Notes under the pieces: generated by a model
Databases searched by the model: none
What the model was told of the DNA's origin: nothing
What the model saw: the letters and a program-made list of their open reading frames with translations, nothing else
Made by a program: the position numbers and the translations under genes
Part shown: positions 18,365 through 27,265 of the stretch, piece by piece
Position numbering within the stretch: the first letter of the stretch is position 1
How the letters are laid out: each line of letters begins with the position of its first letter
Assembly (NCBI RefSeq): GCF_000416985.1
Contig: NZ_ATDL01000005.1
Span: forward strand, 47,804-111,803
DNA from: Sphingobacterium paucimobilis HER1398
GTDB lineage: Bacteria > Bacteroidota > Bacteroidia > Sphingobacteriales > Sphingobacteriaceae
Direction of reading: 5' to 3'
DNA: 64,000 nucleotides

Positions 18365-20245
18365 CTATAGCTGTTCTTTAAGGAATTGTTCTATCATTTG
18401 GTAATACTCAATTACGTTTTCATCTTTTTTGAACCGGCGCCCTTCCTCTTCCTTAAGCACATAGCGTATAGGCACATTATTATTCTTTACCTTCTGCACA
18501 AATTGATTGACATCGGTCAAGCTGTTAAACCGATCTCTCCCTCCATGAAACATCAAGATAGGCATTCTAACTTTCTCCGCATGAAATAAGGGTGAAATAG
18601 CTTTAAATAATTCGTATTCCTTGGTCGGATCGCCGATAATATTATAGTAAAGCTGTAAATAAGGTTGATAATAAGGCGGTATTTCCTTGAGATAAGTAAA
18701 CAAATTAGTATAGCCTGAAGAAGAAATGGCACATTTGTACAGCGTCGGGTTAAAGCAAGCTGCATATAAAGCAGAATATCCTCCAAAACCAGTCCCCATG
18801 ATAGCTATCTTGTCTTTGTCTGCTATCCCCTGATGGATCAGCCAGGCTACACCATCGCTGATATCATTCTGTATCTCTCCTCCCCATTGTTTGAATCCTG
18901 CCGTATAAAACTCTTTCCCATACCCTACAGATCCCCTATAATTGATTTGAAAAACCGCATATCCTCTGTTTGCCAAAAATTGAACTTCAGAATTGAATCC
19001 CCAAACATCTCTCCTATTAGGCCCATCATGAATCAATACGACAACAGGATAAGTATCTTTTTTAACTAAGGGCCGGGTGAGATACCCTTTGATTGCCTTT
19101 CCATCCCTGGAATTGAAAGTCACCTCCTTCATCGGAGCCAAACTCTTATCTGCTAACGCTGGATTGATCGAAGACAGCTCTACTATTTTGTCTTTTTTCT
19201 TAGAATAATAATACACACCTCCCGGATTCACATCGGTATATGTCTTGAACAGGACAATATTAAAGGCGCTATCCATATCTAGGACATCAACATTGTAACC
19301 ATCAAACTTGTTGTTTATTTTGGCGTATATCTTTTTGAAATCCTTATTGAGGATTTTTGTTTCTTTTTTATCCAACATACCCGCTGTGTAGATCATCTCT
19401 TGCCTGGAGAATGAGTATCCTTCTCTGTTCATATCTACATTATCATTCTCTGCCACGACTTCTTCTTTACCCGAACGCAGGTCAAGCTTGACAATAGCAA
19501 GTTTATCTCTGCCGACGTTGGACATAGCGAAAATAGCTGAACTATTGTCCTTGACAGGTCCGAGAGGCAGTACTGTAGTCGCAAAATCAGTTTCTACAAC
19601 CTTCTTATACGGTTCTTCCTCCTGCTCGCGATACAACAATTGGTCTTCGACGCTGTCGCTTGTCAATGCAAGTCTCACCTTGCCATCAGACGAAGCATAC
19701 CATGAACTGATATTGCCGGGATTAATCTCCACTAATCTAGGTCCTGATCCGTCGAGTGGTATACGATACAAATCAAATACAGCAGAATCTCTAACATTCA
19801 TTTCGGCAAGGAGGTTTCCTTCCTTGGCACGAAGTGGGCTCAACCACCCCAATTCATGCTTTGCTGGGGCTAACAGGGACTGTGGTTTCTCGGTATGAAT
19901 ATCAATAGCGAAGATTCGCAAACTATCCTCTGGAGATTGAGTATTGGAAAAAACGATACTATCCGGACTGATCCAAAAGAAGTATTGGACATTCATATTA
20001 TCCTGATAGGTCAATTGTTTCGAAGAATCAGGTTCATCAATATCGAGCACAAAAATATTACGGCAATGGTCTTCTAGTCCCAGATAGGCGATATATCGTC
20101 CATTAGGTGACACCCTAAAGTTGAAACGATCCGGCTTACTGAAAAAGTCTTGTACAGGTATGTATTCTACTTTCTGTTGACCGTTACAACCGCCCAGAAT
20201 AGATATACCAAATAGAAAACAAAAAACTACTATTAAAAATCTCAT
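18365..20245 (-). CDS. S9 prolyl-oligopeptidase-like lipoprotein, predicted catalytically dead
   Basis: A 626-residue exported protein. The signal peptide ends in a GGCNG lipobox. Residues of about 30-370 form a beta-propeller-like region (RVSPNGRYIAYLG repeats); about 380-626 is an S9 alpha/beta-hydrolase domain (VVLIHDGPNRRDVWGF, INYRGSVGYGKEFY, AIMGTGFGGYSAL, MFHGGRDRFNS). The nucleophile elbow, normally GGSYGG or similar, reads GTGFGG, putting Gly486 (codon GGT at 18788-18790) where Ser belongs. The usual EGHGF reads EGRRF, putting Arg603 at the His position. The acid Asp is kept. The frame is otherwise intact, so this looks like a retained pseudo-enzyme. Operon position suggests a signalling role with the kinase downstream. 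Confidence 0.85.
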   Translation of the reverse strand: MRFLIVVFCFLFGISILGGCNGQQKVEYIPVQDFFSKPDRFNFRVSPNGRYIAYLGLEDHCRNIFVLDIDEPDSSKQLTYQDNMNVQYFFWISPDSIVFSNTQSPEDSLRIFAIDIHTEKPQSLLAPAKHELGWLSPLRAKEGNLLAEMNVRDSAVFDLYRIPLDGSGPRLVEINPGNISSWYASSDGKVRLALTSDSVEDQLLYREQEEEPYKKVVETDFATTVLPLGPVKDNSSAIFAMSNVGRDKLAIVKLDLRSGKEEVVAENDNVDMNREGYSFSRQEMIYTAGMLDKKETKILNKDFKKIYAKINNKFDGYNVDVLDMDSAFNIVLFKTYTDVNPGGVYYYSKKKDKIVELSSINPALADKSLAPMKEVTFNSRDGKAIKGYLTRPLVKKDTYPVVVLIHDGPNRRDVWGFNSEVQFLANRGYAVFQINYRGSVGYGKEFYTAGFKQWGGEIQNDISDGVAWLIHQGIADKDKIAIMGTGFGGYSALYAACFNPTLYKCAISSSGYTNLFTYLKEIPPYYQPYLQLYYNIIGDPTKEYELFKAISPLFHAEKVRMPILMFHGGRDRFNSLTDVNQFVQKVKNNNVPIRYVLKEEEGRRFKKDENVIEYYQMIEQFLKEQL

Positions 20246-20337
20246 CCAACTATCTCTCGTTCTCCCAAATATTATAATTTTCCCAGACTTAACCTATATT
20301 GCAACCTTTTTTTTACAGGTACAAAATTTAGATTTTG

Positions 20338-20345
20338 TACCTTTG
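20338..20345 (+). promoter_or_regulatory. -7 box directly before the DUF4286 gene
   Basis: TACCTTTG is an exact TAnnTTTG match and ends four bases before the ATG at 20350, predicting a leaderless or near-leaderless transcript. Confidence 0.55.
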
Positions 20346-20349
20346 TAAC

Positions 20350-20634
20350 ATGTATCTTTACAACGTTTCTATCATCATCGAAGAAAGTCAACATGAGACT
20401 CTTCTTTCATGGCTCCAACAGTCTTGGACTCCCACTTTACCCAGCGACATTAAGTTTCTAAAAATGCTCAACACGCCCCATGAAGGACATACGTATTGTG
20501 TACAGCTAATCGTAAGCGATGAAAGACAGATCCAACAATTTCAATCCGAACACATCGTATCATTGCAAGCACATATAGCACAGCATCATAACGAAAAAGC
20601 ATTTATTTTCGACAGTGTGATGCAATATCTATAA
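20350..20634 (+). CDS. DUF4286 family protein
   Basis: A 94-residue cytoplasmic protein of unknown function. The frame opens at a TTG (20335), but the ATG at 20350 gives the family's typical beginning MYLYNVSIIIEE and is preferred. Conserved features are the EESQHETLLSWLQQSW segment and the VSDERQIQQFQSEH segment. The fold is probably a small alpha/beta ferredoxin-like one. It is a single gene divergent from the peptidase-like lipoprotein. Confidence 0.82.
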   Translation: MYLYNVSIIIEESQHETLLSWLQQSWTPTLPSDIKFLKMLNTPHEGHTYCVQLIVSDERQIQQFQSEHIVSLQAHIAQHHNEKAFIFDSVMQYL

Positions 20635-20669
20635 AATAATGATGGATTAGCAAAAAGAGCAGATCCGTA

Positions 20670-20936
20670 CTAATGACGAGACAACGCTGCGACTTTAGGG
20701 GTTTTCACACGGTATTTTTTATACCATAGAATCCCTATTCCAGCACCTATTAAGAAGGGTGCTCCTAGCAGAAAAAATATTCCGTTATTTAGCCCTTTAC
20801 CCTGAGTGTTTCCGTGTTGTGTACTATTTTCAGCATTTAACGAACACATAGCACATTGTGACAACGTTGTCTTGGGTGTCAATAAAGAAAAACCCAACAA
20901 GATTCCAAAAACAAATGTATAGCGAACTGCTTTCAT
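20670..20936 (-). CDS. Small membrane protein with CxxC motif
   Basis: An 88-residue protein with an N-terminal signal or membrane helix (about 5-26), a short loop with QCAMCSLNAEN (a CxxC pair, Cys28 and Cys31), and a second membrane helix (about 52-70) followed by a basic tail. Similar small proteins are common in Bacteroidota but I know no function. The CxxC could bind haem, metal or form a disulphide. It is convergent with DUF4286 and lies 43 bp after the RluA gene. Confidence 0.7.
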   Translation of the reverse strand: MKAVRYTFVFGILLGFSLLTPKTTLSQCAMCSLNAENSTQHGNTQGKGLNNGIFFLLGAPFLIGAGIGILWYKKYRVKTPKVAALSRH

Positions 20937-20979
20937 GTCACAAAGTTACAGAATTAAAAACAGAAACCTAGGTAATATT

Positions 20980-21678
20980 CTACTTACGGAGGAGTCTATT
21001 AAATTTTTCCCAAAATCCATCTTCAGGCAATGGTGCTTCAATACACATATCCTCTTCGGTTACGGGGTGTTTGAAAGCCAAAGAACGAGAATGCAAACAG
21101 ATAGTCCTACGTATAGATCCTCTCGGGTAACCGTACTTATTATCGCCCACAATAGGACAGCCCATATAGGCTAATTGACAACGGATCTGATGCGTCCGTC
21201 CCGTCAGAGGAGTAACCTTTAAAAGATAGAATCCATCCAAGTGTCCCACAACCTCATAATCCAGCTCGGCATAACTTCCATTCTTGACCTCTCGATCATA
21301 GGCTTTGGTAACCATCTTTTTACGATCTCTCAGCAACCAATTGGTCAATTTCCCTTTGATCTCAGCGGGGCGTTCCTTGACTACTGCCAAATAAGTTTTT
21401 TGTACTGCTCTATCGTGAAACAACCTATTCATCCGATCCAAGCCTTTGCTTGTCTTGGCCAGCAGGATCATACCACTGACAGGTCTATCCAAGCGATGGA
21501 TCACCCCTACAAAGGCACGATTAGGTTTGTTATATTTCTTGGCCAGATAATCGGAAAGCATTTCTTCCAAAGACTTGTCCCCCGATGGATCCACCTGCAC
21601 AATATCCCCTCCTCGTTTATTAATAGCTATCAGGTGATTATCTTCATAAATGACATCACTGTCTGTTATCTCTCCCAT
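20980..21678 (-). CDS. RluA-family pseudouridine synthase
   Basis: A 232-residue rRNA or tRNA pseudouridine synthase. The catalytic block VIHRLDRPVSGMILLAKT carries the essential Asp; KTYLAVVKERP and TGRTHQIRCQLAYMGCPIVGD are also conserved. No S4 domain is present. The ATG at 21678 is preferred over a TTG six codons upstream (21696). Which of the RluA/RluC/RluD/TruC specificities applies cannot be told from motifs. It lies just downstream of mlaD on the same strand. Confidence 0.92.
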   Translation of the reverse strand: MGEITDSDVIYEDNHLIAINKRGGDIVQVDPSGDKSLEEMLSDYLAKKYNKPNRAFVGVIHRLDRPVSGMILLAKTSKGLDRMNRLFHDRAVQKTYLAVVKERPAEIKGKLTNWLLRDRKKMVTKAYDREVKNGSYAELDYEVVGHLDGFYLLKVTPLTGRTHQIRCQLAYMGCPIVGDNKYGYPRGSIRRTICLHSRSLAFKHPVTEEDMCIEAPLPEDGFWEKFNRLLRK

Positions 21679-21703
21679 ATTATACGCTTCCCTCAACTCG
21701 GAC

Positions 21704-22699
21704 TTACTTCGATACAGAATCGGCAGCCTCCTTTGCTGCTTCTTTAGCCTTTTTCTTAAAATATCCGCGCAACAAAAAATTACTTTGTAATGCTTCCATA
21801 TTTACATCCAGCTTTTCTGTACTCGTATTTAAATTTTTAAGTATCTGACGTATTTCTTCCGCTGCTGCTGGATCATTGGTCAGTACGCCCAGTGCATTGT
21901 CTTTATCATTCAATCGGGCAGAAGTCTTGTTCAGATTTTCCATTAATGCACTCGCAGTCTGTGTCACCCCCTGGAGCTGTGCTGCAGACTCTCTAAGACT
22001 AGCAAACACCTCTGTATCTGTGGTTAGATCATGAATCAACCCTTGATTTCCATTCAACTTTTCAGTCAATCCAACAAGATTATTTACCGCCTTATCAGCG
22101 CTTAACATCACTTTATTTAATGCAACAACCGAAGTTTTCAAATTAGTCGCGATAGCATCATCAGCAAGCAAGGCTCCGACAGTCCCTTTTCCCTCTACCA
22201 ACTGTTGCGAAAGCTTTGCGAAGTTTTCGGTAATAACAGTCAAATTTGCACCATTTTCCTGTAAAAGACCGACCATCTGATCCATTCCACCACTAGCACC
22301 AGACTTGATCACGTCGCCATCTGCTATCTGTGGATTCGAAGCTGTCCCCCCTACCAAACTGATAATAGCATTACCGATTAATCCATCAGAACCTAGTGTT
22401 GCTACCACATCTTTGCGAATGAATTGGCTGTCCTTCTCCTGTATACTCATCAGCACCCGGACATTTTCAACATCTTCGAAAGCAATTTCTTTGATAATTC
22501 CGACTTTTACCCCAGAAAACCAAACATTGTTACCTACTTTCAATCCTTTTACGTCATGAAAATAAGTTTTCACGACAAGGTTCTTACTAAACTTATTCTG
22601 TTGCGTACCTAACACTAAAATACCTGCAACTAAAATCACTAGACCTATTAGTGCAAAAAGTCCTACAATTAGTGATCGTTTATTTTCTGCTGCGCTCAT
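21704..22699 (-). CDS. mlaD: MlaD-like MCE-domain protein
   Basis: A 331-residue substrate-binding component of a retrograde phospholipid ABC system. One N-terminal membrane helix (about 10-32) precedes an MCE domain (about 38-120, with VKGLKVGNNVWFSGVKVGIIKEI) and a long, mostly helical tail (about 125-331) rich in Leu/Asn/Lys, longer than the E. coli protein's and typical of Bacteroidota homologues. It is the third gene of mlaE-mlaF-mlaD, 10 bp after mlaF. The substrate is inferred from the family. Confidence 0.9.
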   Translation of the reverse strand: MSAAENKRSLIVGLFALIGLVILVAGILVLGTQQNKFSKNLVVKTYFHDVKGLKVGNNVWFSGVKVGIIKEIAFEDVENVRVLMSIQEKDSQFIRKDVVATLGSDGLIGNAIISLVGGTASNPQIADGDVIKSGASGGMDQMVGLLQENGANLTVITENFAKLSQQLVEGKGTVGALLADDAIATNLKTSVVALNKVMLSADKAVNNLVGLTEKLNGNQGLIHDLTTDTEVFASLRESAAQLQGVTQTASALMENLNKTSARLNDKDNALGVLTNDPAAAEEIRQILKNLNTSTEKLDVNMEALQSNFLLRGYFKKKAKEAAKEAADSVSK

Positions 22700-22709
22700 T
22701 CTTAATCTA

Positions 22710-23483
22710 TTATACTATAAAATTATAATCATAAAAAGGTTTTACCCGAGTATCGTCTGTATCGAATATTTCCTCAAAGGTTCCCTGTCTTTCAAACTTA
22801 CCATCCAACAACATGACCATCCTGTCTCCTACCATTTTGGCGCAGGCCAAATCGTGTGTGATAATAATAGAGGATGTTTTATACCGCTCTTGGACTTCAT
22901 TGATAAGGCCGTTTATATCTAAACATGTGATTGGATCTAACCCTGCTGTCGGCTCATCATACAACATAATATCAGGGCGTAAAATCAATGTACGTGCTAT
23001 ACCGATACGCTTCTTCTGCCCTCCAGAGAGCTCCGAAGGCATCTGGTTCAATGCCTGCAAAAGACCAACACCGTCCAACACATCCTCCACTTCGCGATTG
23101 ATCTCTGCTCTTGTCAAATTTCTTTTGTTACGCACCAAAGGGAATTCAAGGTTTTCTCTTACCGTCATACTATCATACAATGCAGAGTTCTGAAAAGAAA
23201 ACCCGATCCGTAACCGCAGTTGCATCAGTTCTTTCTCCGTCAGATCATTGACACGTTGTCCCAGAACAGTGATATCACCGGCATCTGGTTTTAACAGTCC
23301 CGATATCAGTTTAATAAGCACTGATTTCCCTGTACCAGACCTCCCTAAAACGACCAGGTTCTCCCCGTTGTATAATTTGAGATCGACATTCCGTAAGACA
23401 TGCAGATTTCCAAAAGATTTACTGACATTATCCACGTGGATCACGCAGTCTTCATAGTTAATTACGTTTCCTACCTTTGCCAT
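22710..23483 (-). CDS. mlaF: MlaF-like ABC transporter ATP-binding protein
   Basis: A 257-residue ATPase. It has Walker A (GRSGTGKSV), a Q-loop (FSFQNSALYDSMTVRENLEF, the residues seen in Mla/Mkl ATPases), the signature LSGGQKKRIGIARTL, Walker B (IMLYDEPTAGLDP) and an H-loop (ITHD). The AGLDPITC segment after Walker B is characteristic of MlaF. Spacing of 3 bp to mlaE and 10 bp to mlaD indicates one operon. Confidence 0.94.
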   Translation of the reverse strand: MAKVGNVINYEDCVIHVDNVSKSFGNLHVLRNVDLKLYNGENLVVLGRSGTGKSVLIKLISGLLKPDAGDITVLGQRVNDLTEKELMQLRLRIGFSFQNSALYDSMTVRENLEFPLVRNKRNLTRAEINREVEDVLDGVGLLQALNQMPSELSGGQKKRIGIARTLILRPDIMLYDEPTAGLDPITCLDINGLINEVQERYKTSSIIITHDLACAKMVGDRMVMLLDGKFERQGTFEEIFDTDDTRVKPFYDYNFIV

Positions 23484-23486
23484 CTT

Positions 23487-24245
23487 TTAAGAAATTAAAG
23501 ATAATACCTGAACTATAAGCAACTCTTCAATGAATACAGTAAACATAGAGGCCACTACTGCACTATTGGCAGCCTTCCCTACCCCTTCGGTTCCTTTAGA
23601 TGAATAATACCCTACGTAACAGCTTGCAAACCCTATGGTAAATCCAAATACAACAGCACGTAATGTCATTGCAAATATGTCTACGAAGCCAATTTTATCA
23701 AATACTTGTGTAAAGAAACTCAACAAACTTAATTGGTCACTCCCGATAATACTTAGATACCCTCCAAACAAACCTATGCCTGCGATATAAAAACACAGAA
23801 TAGGAATCATAATTGTGGTCGCAACAATACGACTGACGACGAGAAACTTGAAGGGATTAGTACCCGAAACTTCCATGGCGTCGATTTGCTCCGTAACATT
23901 CATCGAACTCAATTCAGCACCGATCTGTGACCCTACTTTTCCGGATGCAATCAATGCCGTGACCAAAGGTGCCAATGCACGAACTATGGCAATGGAAATC
24001 AATGCTGGCAACCAAGAAGTAGCACCAAAATCCTCCAATGACGGCCTAGATTGCTTCGTGAACACAAATCCCACAATAAATCCCGTTAATCCAATAAGAG
24101 GAAAGGATTTCCAGCCTATTTCGTAACACTGTCGAACAATTTCCTTAAACTCATACGGTGGACTTACTGCCTCACGCAAAACCCGCATCAGAAAACGATG
24201 TAACCGAGCAAACTCGAGGAGCAGATTATTAAATTTCCTTCCCAT
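23487..24245 (-). CDS. mlaE: MlaE-like permease
   Basis: A 252-residue inner-membrane permease with about five membrane helices. Conserved features are FIVGFVFTKQSRPSLEDFGA, LAPLVTALIASGKVGSQIGAE and MNVTEQIDAMEVSGTNPF, the central signature of the family, and the late GFASCYVGYYSSKGTEGVGKA. It is the first gene of the mla operon. The 241-bp gap upstream, shared with the divergent DUF6600 gene, must hold both promoters. Mla systems maintain outer-membrane lipid asymmetry. Confidence 0.94.
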   Translation of the reverse strand: MGRKFNNLLLEFARLHRFLMRVLREAVSPPYEFKEIVRQCYEIGWKSFPLIGLTGFIVGFVFTKQSRPSLEDFGATSWLPALISIAIVRALAPLVTALIASGKVGSQIGAELSSMNVTEQIDAMEVSGTNPFKFLVVSRIVATTIMIPILCFYIAGIGLFGGYLSIIGSDQLSLLSFFTQVFDKIGFVDIFAMTLRAVVFGFTIGFASCYVGYYSSKGTEGVGKAANSAVVASMFTVFIEELLIVQVLSLIS

Positions 24246-24486
24246 TTATATTTTTAGAAGTAAATAAAAAAACAACTATGTATTCATCAAAAAACTGGCC
24301 AAAGGTACACATTTTTAAGTTTTATTGAGGCCACAAAATAGGTGAACCTTAAAATGTAGCTATAAAACTACCATTTTTTTTTATTTTAGTTTATGTTATA
24401 TTATCTCGATTAAACCTTCTCTATCGTTAGCACGTCCTACCAACAAAGAAAAAAACAGAATAATAAAGTTTTAAGAAAGAAAGCTT

Positions 24487-25866
24487 ATGAAAAGGGGGAT
24501 AACAGTATTAGTCGTAACATTGGTTTGTGTTTTCACAAATCTTTTTCAGCCGTCTACGGCACAGGCTCAATTTTATGGAGGAGTATCCTTGGACGTATTC
24601 TACGACGAGCTTTCTCCCTATGGTTATTGGGAAAACGACCCGACTTATGGAGAGATCTGGTATCCTCGGGTAAATCGGGACTTCAGACCTTATGGCACGA
24701 ACGGTTATTGGGCAATGACCGAATATGGCAACACTTGGGTTTCGGGCTATTCCTGGGGATGGGCGCCATTCCATTATGGCCGGTGGGTACACAACAGCTA
24801 TAGAGGATGGGCGTGGGTACCTGGTTACGAATGGGGGCCTGCATGGGTCGATTGGCGTTCTGGAAATGGTTATTACGGCTGGGCGCCTATGGCTCCCCGT
24901 ATCGGTGTGCACGTATCGATAGGACTACCTATGGATATCTGGATTTTTACACCGGTAAGGCATATCCATTCTAGAAATGTGTACAGATATAGCTACTATG
25001 ACCGTCCTGCCATATACAACAACACAACGATTATCAATAACACATATGTTGTAAACAACCATAACTACTATGGTGGTCCTTCCCGCAGAGATATGGAACG
25101 CAGTACCGGGCGTCGGGTAGAAGTACGCGAATTCAGAGAATCATCAAGACCAGGTACCTCTCGTTCAGACCGCAACTCGGTATCCATGTACCGTCCAGAT
25201 GGTAGAGCGACCAGCTCCCGCAGGGAGACCGAATCTACGCGTACAGACCGAAACAGCTCAAGAGGAGAAAGTACTTCCAGCAGAACCGACCGTAATGCGA
25301 CGAGCTCAACTGGAAGCCGTCGTTCAGAAACCGGTTCATCAAGAACCGAAAGCAGTAGAGGAGGAACAAGTATCGACAGAAGTGGAAACTCCAGCATACG
25401 CGGTGGTGCTACCACATCAAGAGAGCAGCAGTCTTCAAGGGGGACAGAAAGAGGCACAGAACGCCAGTCGCAATCGGAGAGCCAAAATAGTTCGCGCAGA
25501 GCAACATCCCGAGATCAACAACCTGTAAGGGGAACGGAGAGTAACACACAACGTCAACCACAGCAGGAACACAACAATCGCTCTAGGGAGGTCCAACGCA
25601 GTAATGAAGGAACATCGCGCACGCAACGTGGAGCCGAAACAAATCGCGGATCGTCAGAAAGCCGTAGACAGTCTCCTGCACAACCCCAATCGGAACAAAG
25701 GAGCCGTCAACCAGAAAGTCGCACGCAACAACGTAGAGATTCACAACCTGTATTTCAGGCTTCAAACAGAGAAAGCTCCGCAGGTACTACTACCTCCCGA
25801 TCGTCGGGCAGTCGTTCGGAACAAGGCGCTTCCAGCACACGCGGCAGCAGCGGCAGTAGACGCTAG
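24487..25866 (+). CDS. Secreted DUF6600-like protein with a long Ser/Arg-rich disordered tail
   Basis: A 459-residue exported protein. The signal peptide (1-27) is followed by a Tyr/Trp/Gly-rich domain (about 28-165) with repeated GYW, GWAPFHYGRW and WVPGYEWGPAWVDWR motifs, matching the DUF6600 pattern. Residues of about 200-459 are almost entirely Ser, Arg, Thr, Glu, Gln, Gly and Asn, with SSR, TSR and RGTE repeats, certainly disordered and strongly basic. Such a tail outside the cytoplasm could bind polyanions (LPS, DNA, teichoic-like polymers), but this is speculation. It is monocistronic with a strong terminator. Confidence 0.75.
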   Translation: MKRGITVLVVTLVCVFTNLFQPSTAQAQFYGGVSLDVFYDELSPYGYWENDPTYGEIWYPRVNRDFRPYGTNGYWAMTEYGNTWVSGYSWGWAPFHYGRWVHNSYRGWAWVPGYEWGPAWVDWRSGNGYYGWAPMAPRIGVHVSIGLPMDIWIFTPVRHIHSRNVYRYSYYDRPAIYNNTTIINNTYVVNNHNYYGGPSRRDMERSTGRRVEVREFRESSRPGTSRSDRNSVSMYRPDGRATSSRRETESTRTDRNSSRGESTSSRTDRNATSSTGSRRSETGSSRTESSRGGTSIDRSGNSSIRGGATTSREQQSSRGTERGTERQSQSESQNSSRRATSRDQQPVRGTESNTQRQPQQEHNNRSREVQRSNEGTSRTQRGAETNRGSSESRRQSPAQPQSEQRSRQPESRTQQRRDSQPVFQASNRESSAGTTTSRSSGSRSEQGASSTRGSSGSRR

Positions 25867-25912
25867 TCCATCGTAAACAAAAAAAAACAGCTATTAAATT
25901 GAAACAAATATG

Positions 25913-25945
25913 GAGCGAGCAGAAGAGATTCTGCTCGCTCTTTTT
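25913..25945 (+). terminator. Terminator after the DUF6600 gene
   Basis: A 12-bp stem GAGCGAGCAGAA / TTCTGCTCGCTC with a 4-base loop is followed directly by five T residues. The stop codon lies 46 bases upstream. Confidence 0.92.
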
Positions 25946-26086
25946 GCAAAAAGGGTTCGATGACTGTTGAAATACAGTCCAACGCTAAATTATTTTTGGT
26001 ATTTTCGTTCACGCTTAGCATGGTCTGTGTCGGTTCATAACACAGCAATAGGCGATGCAGCAATCAAAAAAAAGACAGACTCTGAT

Positions 26087-27265
26087 ATGGCAAGACTTGA
26101 ATCTCTTCTAGACAACGACTTTTACAAGTTCACAATGCAGTACGCCGTTGTCAAACTCTTCCCAAAAGCAAAAGCAAAGTATCAATTCATCAATAGGGGT
26201 AAGCACGTTTTTCCGGAAGGCTTCGCTGAAAGGCTTACCGAAGCAATCGGAGCGATGGCAACGCTTAAGCTCAGCAATGCCGAAAAGCAATTCTTTGCAG
26301 AGACCTGTCCTTATATCGACCCCACCTACTTTGATTTTCTACAAGGGTACCGCTACAACCCGGAAGAAGTCAGCATTACACAACATGCTGGAGAACTGTC
26401 GGTCAAAATAGAGGGATTCTGGTACCGTACCATCCTATGGGAGGTACCGATCATGTCTCTAATCTGTGAACTGTATTATGAAATGAGTGATGCAAAACGG
26501 GTCGATGATCAACAGGTGATGGACATCGTAGACCGTAAGATGGACAAGTACGATAAGTTAAAAATCACCATTGCAGACTTTGGCACGCGCCGAAGACACT
26601 CCTATGCAGTACACGACCTGGTCATCAAAACGCTAAAAGCGCACCCTTCAAAAACTTTTATAGGAACTAGCAATGTACATCTGGCCATGAAATACAAGAC
26701 CAAACCAATTGGCACACATGCCCATGAATGGTTTATGTTTCATGCTGCAAAATACGGTTATAAAATGGCCAATCTTTTGGGGTTAGAAAACTGGTCGGAC
26801 GTATATCGGGGCGACTTGGGAATCGCCCTTTCAGACACTTATACGACTGAAGCATTTTTTAGGCAATTTGACAAAAAACTCACCAAGTTATTTGACGGGG
26901 TACGTCATGACAGTGGGGATGCAATTGAATTTGCAAAAAAAACCATTAAGCATTACGAATCCAAAGGAATTGACCCCTTATCAAAAACCATCATTTTTTC
27001 AGATGGTCTCGACTATGATAAGGTAGAGAAAATCACCAATTACTGTAATGGCAGAATAGGCTATTCCTTTGGTATAGGCACAGACTTTACCAACGATGTC
27101 GGCCTAGAACGCATGAATATTGTATTAAAAATGACCGAAAGCCTTCCCGAAGATGGCGAATGGACACCTGTAATAAAACTTTCTGACGAACCTTTAAAAC
27201 ACACCGGGGACCAAGCCGAAATAGAAATGGCCATACGGTACCTACAACTTGACGAACATGCATAG
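26087..27265 (+). CDS. pncB: Nicotinate phosphoribosyltransferase
   Basis: A 392-residue enzyme that makes nicotinate mononucleotide from nicotinate and PRPP in NAD salvage. The frame extends 40 codons upstream through unlikely sequence, but the ATG at 26087 gives the typical start (ARLESLLDNDFYKFTMQYAV). Other conserved blocks are ADFGTRRRHSY, FIGTSNVHLA, GTHAHEWFM with the autophosphorylated His region, and VRHDSGDAIEFAKKTIKHY. The stop overlaps the next gene's start by eight bases, so the two are translated together. Confidence 0.95.
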   Translation: MARLESLLDNDFYKFTMQYAVVKLFPKAKAKYQFINRGKHVFPEGFAERLTEAIGAMATLKLSNAEKQFFAETCPYIDPTYFDFLQGYRYNPEEVSITQHAGELSVKIEGFWYRTILWEVPIMSLICELYYEMSDAKRVDDQQVMDIVDRKMDKYDKLKITIADFGTRRRHSYAVHDLVIKTLKAHPSKTFIGTSNVHLAMKYKTKPIGTHAHEWFMFHAAKYGYKMANLLGLENWSDVYRGDLGIALSDTYTTEAFFRQFDKKLTKLFDGVRHDSGDAIEFAKKTIKHYESKGIDPLSKTIIFSDGLDYDKVEKITNYCNGRIGYSFGIGTDFTNDVGLERMNIVLKMTESLPEDGEWTPVIKLSDEPLKHTGDQAEIEMAIRYLQLDEHA

